Part shown: positions 1-5,292 of the stretch, piece by piece
Position numbering within the stretch: position 1 is the first letter of the stretch
Layout: the number at the start of each line of letters is the position of its first letter
From: CAYRUP01 sp964489265
GTDB lineage: Bacteria; Pseudomonadota; Gammaproteobacteria; DSM-16500
Reading direction: 5' to 3'
Assembly: GCA_964489265.1 (NCBI GenBank)
Contig: CAZAXX010000103.1
Coordinates: 1 to 5,292 of the forward strand
DNA: 5,292 nucleotides
Program-made: the position numbers and the translations under genes
The notes under the pieces: generated by a model
What the model saw: the letters and a program-made list of their open reading frames with translations, nothing else
Database searches by the model: none
What the model was told of the DNA's origin: nothing

Positions 1-1297
1 GTTGAGCGTTAATTTTGTCACTTCGCAGTCCAATATTATGCATTCCTTATTTGGGGCGCAAAAAGTAAAAGATGCGATTGTCGATCAATTTCGCGAAAAA
101 TTTGCTGAGCGTCCCAATGTCGCGCGCGAAAAACCTGATATCGCTATTCATGTCTATTTGCATCGTAATATCGCGACAATCAGTCTCGATTTATCAGGTG
201 AGAGTTTGCATAAACGGGGTTATCGCCTGGAACAGGGTGCTGCGCCATTAAAAGAAAATCTTGCCGCAGCCATTTTGTTACGCGCAGGCTGGCCTGCTAT
301 TGCAAAAGAGGGCGGCTCATTGATAGATCCTATGTGTGGCTCCGGGACTTTATTGATAGAAGCGGCCATGCAGGCAGGCAATATTGCACCTGGTTTGGAG
401 CGCGATTATTTTGGTTTTCTCGGCTGGAAAAAACATGATGCGCCCGCTTGGGAAAAAATGGTGAAGCAAGCCACCTTGCAAAAAAATCTCGATAAAATTC
501 CTTTAATCACAGGATATGATTCAGATCCGCGCGCAATCAAAATCGCATTTGCAAATATTGAGCGCGCAGGATTGCGCGGAAAAATTCACGTCGAAAAACA
601 GGAATTGTCGGCCAGCGCTCCTAAGAAAACGTCAGGTTTACTGGTAGTCAATCCACCTTATGGCGAACGGCTAGGCGAGCTCGATGAAATCAAAAAACTT
701 TACGAGCGCTTGGGCGAAAAATTAAAACACGATTTTATCGGTTGGCAAGCGGCTGTTTTTACGGGTAATCCAGAGCTTGGAAAATGTATGGGAATCCGGG
801 CACGAAAACAATATGCCTTATTCAATGGTCCTCTGGCATGCCAATTATTATTATTCGATGTGCAAAGCGATAATTTTGTCGATCGAAGTCCAGCCGCCAA
901 CAATGAACGATTGATCCGTTTCGCGCAACGCACACTCGCTGAGCCACAGCAAACAGCGGTGCAAGCATTCGTCAACCGATTGAATAAACGCTGGAAACAC
1001 ATAAAACGCTGGGCAAAACGAGAAAATATAACTTCTTATCGCTTGTATGACGCTGATTTACCCGAATATGCAGTGGTCATTGATCTTTATGATCCGTATG
1101 TATTAGTTCAGGAATACCCGCTGGAAAAAAATGTCGACAGAAAAAAAGCGACTTTACGTGTGCAAAGTGTTTTAGCGGTATTACCTGAGGTGTTGCAAGT
1201 GCCTGCTGCGAATATTTTTTTTCAACAATATGAAAATGGAATGTTACCAGAAGGCTTCCCTGAGGGCCTGCAATCATTGCAGATTCCCCCTAATTGA
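1..1297 (+). CDS. rlmL: 23S rRNA m2G2445 methyltransferase RlmL, 5'-partial, lacking the RlmK catalytic domain
   Basis: The RlmL family methylates N2 of guanine 2445 in 23S rRNA using S-adenosylmethionine. In E. coli it is fused to RlmK, which makes m7G2069. The gene enters from the left edge: similarity to E. coli RlmKL is already strong at the first codon, about 90 residues into that protein, so the TTG at base 2 is not the real start. Counting from that codon, residues 1-70 are the end of the THUMP region, 109-116 are the SAM-binding motif DPMCGSGT, and 217-224 are the catalytic NPPYGERL motif. Residues from about 322 to 408 match the beginning of RlmK (YRLYDADLPEY at 346-356). The protein then ends with about 23 unrelated residues. 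Around 200 RlmK residues, including its methyltransferase fold, are absent, and I see no remnant in the other frames before gyrA. RlmL activity should be intact; RlmK activity should not. RlmL identity is very secure. Confidence 0.93.
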   Translation, partial: LSVNFVTSQSNIMHSLFGAQKVKDAIVDQFREKFAERPNVAREKPDIAIHVYLHRNIATISLDLSGESLHKRGYRLEQGAAPLKENLAAAILLRAGWPAIAKEGGSLIDPMCGSGTLLIEAAMQAGNIAPGLERDYFGFLGWKKHDAPAWEKMVKQATLQKNLDKIPLITGYDSDPRAIKIAFANIERAGLRGKIHVEKQELSASAPKKTSGLLVVNPPYGERLGELDEIKKLYERLGEKLKHDFIGWQAAVFTGNPELGKCMGIRARKQYALFNGPLACQLLLFDVQSDNFVDRSPAANNERLIRFAQRTLAEPQQTAVQAFVNRLNKRWKHIKRWAKRENITSYRLYDADLPEYAVVIDLYDPYVLVQEYPLEKNVDRKKATLRVQSVLAVLPEVLQVPAANIFFQQYENGMLPEGFPEGLQSLQIPPN

Positions 1298-1312
1298 CAA
1301 GCCCTAAAAGTC

Positions 1313-1342
1313 TTTCTGCCTAGCGACCTTTTATGCTATAAT
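1313..1342 (+). promoter_or_regulatory. Probable sigma-70 promoter of gyrA (extended -10)
   Basis: A perfect -10 box TATAAT lies at 1337-1342, preceded by TG at 1334-1335, giving the extended -10 pattern TGCTATAAT. The -35 region is poor; the best candidate is TTTCTG at 1313-1318 with an 18-base spacer. Extended -10 promoters often tolerate a weak -35. Transcription should start near 1348-1350, leaving a leader of about 40 bases before the gyrA ATG. A second, weaker -10-like hexamer, TATAAG, lies at 1354-1359. E. coli gyrA is induced by DNA relaxation; whether this promoter behaves the same way cannot be read from the sequence. Confidence 0.72.
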
Positions 1343-1388
1343 TCTGCAAATTTTATAAGCTGAAACTTCACTAGAAATCAGAGAACTT

Positions 1389-3950
1389 ATGGAAACTCCA
1401 GTCGCTAAAGAAATACAAAAAGTCAGTCTAGAAGATGAATTAAAACAGTCTTATCTTGCCTATGCAATGAGCGTTATTGTAGGACGTGCATTGCCTGATG
1501 TTCGAGATGGATTGAAGCCAGTGCATCGCCGCGTTTTATTTGCGATGCATGAATTGGGTAATGATTGGAATAAACCACATAAAAAATCTGCGCGCGTCGT
1601 CGGTGATGTCATCGGTAAATACCATCCGCACGGTGATACCGCAGTGTATGACACAGTTGTTCGTATGGCGCAGCCATTTTCTATGCGTTATATGCTGGTC
1701 GATGGTCAAGGTAACTTCGGTTCTATCGATGGTGATGAAGCTGCCGCAATGCGTTATACCGAAGTTCGCATGTCACGGTTCGCGCATGCTTTGTTAGCTG
1801 ATCTTGATAAAGAAACAGTTGATTTTGTTCCAAACTACGATGAATCAGAAATGTCACCCACCGTATTGCCAACCCGGGTGCCGAATTTATTAGTGAATGG
1901 TTCGTCAGGTATTGCAGTCGGTATGGCAACTAATATTCCGCCGCATAATTTAACAGAAGTTATTAATGCTTGTATTGCCAGTATCGAAAATCCAAACATC
2001 ACCATCGAAGAAATTATGCGCCATGTTCCAGGTCCTGATTTTCCCACGGCGGCGATTATTCATGGTCGCGCAGGAATTCTCGAAGCATATCGAACTGGAC
2101 GCGGCAGAATTTCAGTTCGTGCCAGAACCAATGTGGAAGTCGATGAAAAATCCGGTAAAGAAAAAATCATTGTCACTGAATTGCCTTATCAAGTGAATAA
2201 AGCACGTTTAGTTGAGCGTATTGCAGAATTAGTTAAAGAAAAAAAATTGGAAGGCATCACAGCACTGCGTGATGAATCTGATAAACAGGGAATGCGCGTA
2301 GTGATTGAATTACGTCGCGGTGAAAATTCCGAAGTGATCTTAAATAATTTATTTGTCCATACCCAGTTACAAAGCGTGTATGGCATTAACATGGTTGCTT
2401 TAGTCGATGGAGCAACCCAGCCTAAAATTTTAAATATCAAACAGATTATTGATGAATTCATTAAGCATCGTCGTGAAGTCGTAACAAGACGCACGATTTT
2501 TGATTTGCGCAAGGCAAAAGAACGCGCGCATTTGTTAGAAGGTTTGGCGATTGCCTTGGCAAATATCGATGAAATGATTGCGTTAATCAAAAAAGCCAAA
2601 GATCCTGCCGAAGCAAAAATACAATTATTAAGTCGCACCTGGCAAAATGCAGAGATCATCACTATTTTGAGTCGTGTCGCAGAAAACAATCCATATGGTT
2701 TGGGCGAAGATGGCTATCATCTTTCACCAGAACAGGCGCAATCTATTTTAGAAATGCGTTTGCATCGTTTAACCGGTTTGGAACAAGACAAGATTTTATC
2801 TGAGCATAAAGAGTTACAAATTTTTATTGCCGAATTAAATGAAATTTTGGCGAATCCAGCTCGTTTAATGCAAGTGATTCGTGATGATTTAGTCGCAGTC
2901 AAAGAACAGTTTGGTGATGATCGTCGCACGGAAATTATTGATAGCAGTGGTGACTTTAGTTTAGAAGATTTATTGCCAGAAGAAGATGTCGTGGTCACGC
3001 TGTCCCATGAAGGTTATGCAAAATCACAACCTGTTTCGTTATATCAAGCACAACATCGTGGTGGCAAAGGTAAATCAGCAACCAATGTGAAAGAAGAAGA
3101 TTTTATTGAACGTGTTTTAGTGGCCAATAGTCACGATACCATTTTGTGTTTCTCAAGTTTTGGTAAAGTCTATTGGATGAAGGTCTATCAATTACCTCAA
3201 GCAAGCAGAAACTCGCGCGGTAAACCTATCGTTAATTTATTGCCGTTGTCAGAAGGCGAAAAAATCAGCGCCATTTTACCGGTGCGTGAATATCGCGAAG
3301 ATCAATTTGTATTTATGGCAACCTCCAAGGGCACCGTGAAAAAAGTGGCGCTCACGGAATTTTCACGCCCACGCAGCAATGGAATTATTGCGTTAGAATT
3401 AACTGAAAATGACAAATTGATTGGCGTTGATGTCACCAATGGCGAACAGGAAGTCATGATATTTACCAATGCGGGTAAAGTGATTCGTTTTACAGAAAAA
3501 GATGTGCGTGCAATGGGTAGAACAGCTCGCGGTGTGCGCGGTGTGAAACTGCAAGAAAATCAGCGAGCCATTTCACTCGTGGTTGTTCATCCAGAAGGCG
3601 ATATTTTAACAGCAACCGAAAATGGTTATGGCAAACGTACGGCTATTGATGAATATCGTTCTACAGGTCGTGGCGGACAAGGCGTTATTTCTATCCAGGT
3701 CAGCGAACGAAACGGTCAAGTGATTGGCGCAATCCAAGTGACACCAACACACGAAGTGATGCTGATTAGCAATAAAGGTACATTGGTTCGTGTTCCTGTC
3801 GATGAAATTTCATTGGTTGGTCGTAACACGCAAGGTGTTCGTCTGATTAGTTTGAGCAATGAAGAATTACTCGTAGGGCTGGAACCTATTGCTACATTAG
3901 AAGATGAAATAACAGAAAGTGATACCGGTTCAACTGAAAACGGTAATTAA
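1389..3950 (+). CDS. gyrA: DNA gyrase subunit A
   Basis: GyrA is the DNA-breaking and rejoining subunit of gyrase, a GyrA2GyrB2 type II topoisomerase that introduces negative supercoils using ATP. The 853-residue protein is complete and slightly shorter than E. coli GyrA (875). Seen in order: the N-terminal winged-helix/tower core with SVIVGRALPDVRDGLKPVHR at 28-47, the quinolone-determining region with KYHPHGDTAVYD at 77-88, the catalytic tyrosine Y123 in AAMRYTE preceded by R122, I175 at the position of the E. coli intercalating Ile174, then the coiled-coil region and a C-terminal beta-pinwheel that wraps DNA. The GyrA-box is QHRGGKG at 555-561, with His where Arg or Lys is usual. Thr84 equals E. 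coli position 83, and Asp88 equals Asp87. The acidic tail is short. The ATG at 1389 has only a weak purine-rich ribosome site (AGAGAA at 1380-1385), but its N-terminus aligns well. The box and pinwheel favour gyrase over ParC. Confidence 0.98.
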   Translation: METPVAKEIQKVSLEDELKQSYLAYAMSVIVGRALPDVRDGLKPVHRRVLFAMHELGNDWNKPHKKSARVVGDVIGKYHPHGDTAVYDTVVRMAQPFSMRYMLVDGQGNFGSIDGDEAAAMRYTEVRMSRFAHALLADLDKETVDFVPNYDESEMSPTVLPTRVPNLLVNGSSGIAVGMATNIPPHNLTEVINACIASIENPNITIEEIMRHVPGPDFPTAAIIHGRAGILEAYRTGRGRISVRARTNVEVDEKSGKEKIIVTELPYQVNKARLVERIAELVKEKKLEGITALRDESDKQGMRVVIELRRGENSEVILNNLFVHTQLQSVYGINMVALVDGATQPKILNIKQIIDEFIKHRREVVTRRTIFDLRKAKERAHLLEGLAIALANIDEMIALIKKAKDPAEAKIQLLSRTWQNAEIITILSRVAENNPYGLGEDGYHLSPEQAQSILEMRLHRLTGLEQDKILSEHKELQIFIAELNEILANPARLMQVIRDDLVAVKEQFGDDRRTEIIDSSGDFSLEDLLPEEDVVVTLSHEGYAKSQPVSLYQAQHRGGKGKSATNVKEEDFIERVLVANSHDTILCFSSFGKVYWMKVYQLPQASRNSRGKPIVNLLPLSEGEKISAILPVREYREDQFVFMATSKGTVKKVALTEFSRPRSNGIIALELTENDKLIGVDVTNGEQEVMIFTNAGKVIRFTEKDVRAMGRTARGVRGVKLQENQRAISLVVVHPEGDILTATENGYGKRTAIDEYRSTGRGGQGVISIQVSERNGQVIGAIQVTPTHEVMLISNKGTLVRVPVDEISLVGRNTQGVRLISLSNEELLVGLEPIATLEDEITESDTGSTENGN

Positions 3951-3965
3951 TAACGGTAATGATAG
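3939..3965 (+). repeat. Short direct repeat and cluster of in-frame stop codons at the gyrA end
   Basis: AACGGTAAT occurs at 3939-3947 and again at 3952-3960, a 13-base period that straddles the gyrA stop. In the gyrA frame the region reads TAA (3948), TAA (3951), CGG, TAA (3957), TGA (3960), TAG (3963). That gives five stop codons of all three kinds within 18 bases. The pattern suggests a small tandem duplication that may have copied the gyrA 3' end. It would prevent any readthrough into the hairpin behind it. Confidence 0.6.
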
Positions 3966-3968
3966 TGT

Positions 3969-3996
3969 AGGGGCGGACCTATGTGTCCGCCCTTTT
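3969..3996 (+). terminator. GC-rich hairpin with short T run after gyrA, probable intrinsic terminator or attenuator
   Basis: A perfect 8-base-pair stem, GGGCGGAC (3971-3978) with GTCCGCCC (3985-3992), encloses a 6-base loop CTATGT and is followed directly by TTTT (3993-3996). A G-T and an A-T pair can extend the stem into the T run. The stem is strong and the T run short, so termination may be incomplete. The T run lies only on the gyrA-distal side, so it works for the + strand only. No convincing promoter lies between this hairpin and cmk, 25 bases away, so some readthrough, or a promoter inside gyrA, is needed to express cmk. The palindrome also resembles short dispersed repeats found in many bacteria. 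Confidence 0.7.
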
Positions 3997-4006
3997 CACA
4001 TGTGGT

Positions 4007-4010
4007 GGAG
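4007..4010 (+). promoter_or_regulatory. Ribosome binding site of cmk
   Basis: GGAG lies 10 bases before the cmk ATG, within the purine-rich stretch GGTGGAGAAGA (4004-4014). A TGA stop in the cmk frame at 4018-4020 directly precedes the ATG, so the gene cannot start further upstream. Confidence 0.7.
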
Positions 4011-4020
4011 AAGATATTGA

Positions 4021-4707
4021 ATGACACGTAAGGAGCCAGTAATTACGATTGATGGCGCAAGTGGTACAGGTAAAGGAGTTGTTACACACTTAGTAGCAAA
4101 ACAGTTAGGCTGGCGATTGTTAGATAGCGGCGCATTATATCGAGTGCTCGCCTTAGCTGCAGAAAAGCATCAAATTCCATTGGATGATGAATCCGCCTTA
4201 GTTAATCAAGCAGAGCATCTTGACGTTCAATTTGTTGCAACTGACGTGAGCTTGCCGCCTACTATTTTGCTGGAAGGTCAAGATGTCACCGAAGTCATTC
4301 GCACTGAAAAAATAGGTAATTCCGCTTCAAAAATCGGTGCTTTACCTTTAGTACGCCAGGCTTTATTAGATCGTCAACGCGCTTTTCGCCAAGCGCCAGG
4401 ATTGGCAACCGACGGCCGCGATATGGGCACGGTTATTTTTCCTGATGCAGATGTCAAAATCTTCCTGATAGCCAGCCCAGAAGAGCGTGCACGTCGTCGC
4501 TATAATCAGTTGAAGGAAAAAGGTATTAATGTTAACCTAGGCGACCTCATTTTAGAGCTGAAAGAACGCGACAAGCGAGATCAGGAGCGAACTGTAGCAC
4601 CTTTGAGGCCGGCGGAAGATGCAATTTGCATCGACACCGATCAACTGAATATCGAACAAGTAGTTGATCTAGTGATGGCTGCCGTAAGAAAAGTCTTTCC
4701 TGCATAA
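4021..4707 (+). CDS. cmk: Cytidylate kinase (CMP/dCMP kinase)
   Basis: Cmk transfers a phosphate from ATP to CMP or dCMP in the cytoplasm, recycling cytidine nucleotides from RNA turnover and supplying CDP and dCDP. The protein has 228 residues against 227 in E. coli and is complete. Visible motifs are the P-loop GASGTGKG (12-19), LLDSGALYR (33-41) with Ser36 and Arg41 at the E. coli CMP-site positions, DGRDMGTVIFPDA (131-143) with Asp134 equal to E. coli Asp132, the arginine-rich lid RARRRY (156-161), and RDKRDQER (183-190), which supplies the further CMP and phosphate contacts known from the E. coli enzyme. An in-frame stop just before the ATG fixes the start. It lies 70 bases after gyrA and 125 before rpsA. 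Pairing with rpsA is the classic arrangement; serC and aro genes, which often precede cmk in gammaproteobacteria, are absent here. No residue of the catalytic set is missing. Confidence 0.97.
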   Translation: MTRKEPVITIDGASGTGKGVVTHLVAKQLGWRLLDSGALYRVLALAAEKHQIPLDDESALVNQAEHLDVQFVATDVSLPPTILLEGQDVTEVIRTEKIGNSASKIGALPLVRQALLDRQRAFRQAPGLATDGRDMGTVIFPDADVKIFLIASPEERARRRYNQLKEKGINVNLGDLILELKERDKRDQERTVAPLRPAEDAICIDTDQLNIEQVVDLVMAAVRKVFPA

Positions 4708-4832
4708 GGTCTGTTTGTACCCAAACACCATGTAGTGTAAGCACAACCGACAGTGCTTTGGTTATTTAAACCAGGGACCTGTTTTTATTAACTAACCAGT
4801 TGTTTTTTATGATGATCTTAGGAAACGAAAAT
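4708..4832 (+). promoter_or_regulatory. cmk-rpsA intergenic leader with several small hairpins and a U-rich stretch
   Basis: This 125-base gap can form several short stem-loops. AAGCAC (4739-4744) pairs with GTGCTT (4753-4758) around an 8-base loop. TGGTT (4759-4763) pairs with AACCA (4769-4773). CAG (4772-4774) can pair with CTG (4779-4781) around a GGAC loop, but this competes with the previous stem. AACT (4790-4793) pairs with AGTT (4798-4801), followed by six T at 4803-4808. The E. coli rpsA leader also folds into successive hairpins separated by A/U-rich stretches and is the target of autogenous repression by S1 protein. A similar role is inferred here by analogy only. I see no convincing sigma-70 promoter in the gap, so rpsA may rely on transcripts from cmk or further upstream. 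The last hairpin could alternatively be a weak terminator. Confidence 0.4.
4820..4823 (+). promoter_or_regulatory. Ribosome binding site deciding the rpsA start
   Basis: AGGA at 4820-4823 lies 9 bases before the ATG at 4833. Two further in-frame ATG codons at 4809 and 4812 lie upstream of this site and have only a T-rich stretch before them. The well-placed AGGA and the match of MSENFAQLFEESL to E. coli S1 (MTESFAQLFEESL) both favour 4833. Confidence 0.75.
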
Positions 4833-5292
4833 ATGAGCGAAAATTTCGCGCAATTATTTGAAGAAAGTTTGAATGAAACCCCAATGGTTCCAGGTGCAAT
4901 TGTGACCGGAACAGTCGTCCGTATTAGCTCCGATTATGTTGTGATTAGCGCGGGCTTAAAATCTGAATCGATTATTCCAATCGACCAATTTTCCGATGAA
5001 CGTGGCAAAATCGAAGTTGCTGTAGGCGATAACGTAAAAGTTGCGCTTGAAACAGTTGAAGATGGTTTCGGTACCACACGTTTATCACGCGAACGAGCAA
5101 AGCGTCTTGAAGCATGGGCTGATTTGGAAAGAGCTTACGAAAAGAAAGAAATCGTTCGTGGCGTTATCCAGGGTCGTGTGAAAGGTGGCTTTACCGTCGA
5201 AATCAACAAGATCCGCGCATTTTTGCCAGGTTCATTAGTTGATGTCAAACCAGTGCGTGATCCTGATGCTCTGGAAGGCAAAGAATTTGATT
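4833..5292 (+). CDS. rpsA: 30S ribosomal protein S1, 3'-partial
   Basis: S1 is the large RNA-binding protein of the 30S subunit. It captures and unfolds mRNA, especially U-rich leaders with weak ribosome sites, and in many gammaproteobacteria represses its own translation. Only the first 153 residues are in the window; the family is usually about 550-570 residues with six S1 domains. The start MSENFAQLFEESL is the conserved N-terminus that anchors S1 to protein S2. S1 domain 1 covers roughly residues 20-87 (GLKSESIIP at 41-49, VEDGFG at 75-80, LSRERAKR at 84-91). Domain 2 begins near 106 and includes GRVKGGFTVEINKIRAFLPG (114-133), nearly identical to E. coli. The reading frame is open to the last base, so truncation is due to the window edge. 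The upstream in-frame ATG pair at 4809 and 4812 would add eight or seven residues not found in homologues that I remember. Confidence 0.97.
   Translation, partial: MSENFAQLFEESLNETPMVPGAIVTGTVVRISSDYVVISAGLKSESIIPIDQFSDERGKIEVAVGDNVKVALETVEDGFGTTRLSRERAKRLEAWADLERAYEKKEIVRGVIQGRVKGGFTVEINKIRAFLPGSLVDVKPVRDPDALEGKEFD

Noticed and set aside
700..1277. Minus-strand open frames inside rlmL
   Set aside because: They are shadows of the conserved rlmL coding sequence, with no recognisable protein features or upstream signals.
1294..1299. Perfect TTGACA hexamer overlapping the rlmL stop codon, as the -35 box of gyrA
   Set aside because: It lies 37 bases before the TATAAT, far beyond the 16-18 base spacing of a sigma-70 promoter, and has no suitable -10 at 17 bases.
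1306..1332. AAAAGTC ... GACCTTTT as an rlmL terminator
   Set aside because: The stem is short, AT-rich and bulged with a 12-base loop. It also overlaps the gyrA promoter region and lacks a GC-rich core.
1298..1388. Frameshifted remainder of RlmK between rlmL and gyrA
   Set aside because: Reading the other two frames gives short, unrelated peptides with early stops. The interval is too small for the missing domain.
2189..2689. 166-codon open frame on the minus strand inside gyrA
   Set aside because: It is fully antisense to a conserved part of gyrA, has a composition driven by the reverse complement of gyrA codons, no ribosome site that I can support and no recognisable domain.
3997..4004. 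CACATGTG palindrome behind the gyrA hairpin as an operator
   Set aside because: An 8-base palindrome is too short to support an operator on its own, and no partner site is visible.
4680..4800. A dedicated sigma-70 promoter for rpsA
   Set aside because: Candidates such as TTGATC (4664) with TAAGAA (4685), or TTGTAC (4715) with TAAGCA (4738), have poor -10 boxes or spacing, so I do not call one.

Overview
This window looks like ordinary chromosomal housekeeping DNA from a gammaproteobacterium with moderately low GC. All genes are on the + strand. The proteins resemble the Escherichia coli orthologues along their whole visible length, and the order gyrA - cmk - rpsA is a reduced form of a common gammaproteobacterial arrangement. 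Threonine at the GyrA position equivalent to E. coli Ser83, AT-leaning codon use, and loss of the serC/aro genes usually found between gyrA and cmk would all fit a Legionellales/Coxiella-like, possibly host-associated, lineage. That placement is an inference from gene content and remembered family features, not a database match.

Layout: (1) Bases 1-1297 are the 3' part of a 23S rRNA methyltransferase gene of the RlmL/RlmKL type. The 5' end lies outside the window. The protein stops about 90 residues into the RlmK half, so the RlmK catalytic domain is missing. (2) Bases 1298-1388 hold a clear extended -10 promoter that should drive gyrA. (3) Bases 1389-3950 are a complete gyrA (853 aa). (4) Bases 3951-4020 hold a run of in-frame stop codons, a strong GC-rich hairpin with a short T run, and the ribosome binding site of the next gene. 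(5) Bases 4021-4707 are a complete cmk (228 aa). (6) Bases 4708-4832 are a leader with several potential small hairpins and a U-rich stretch. (7) From base 4833 to the window edge is the first third of rpsA.

The genes share growth-linked core functions: rRNA modification and the S1 protein for translation, gyrase for supercoiling, and CMP/dCMP phosphorylation for nucleotide supply. cmk and rpsA are a classic pair and probably share transcripts. gyrA has its own promoter and a probable terminator or attenuator behind it.

I found no mobile element, CRISPR array, tRNA, rRNA, defence system or undescribed multi-gene system. The points most worth a second look are the missing RlmK catalytic domain, the collapsed gyrA-cmk interval, the hairpin in that interval as a possible dispersed repeat, and the structured rpsA leader.
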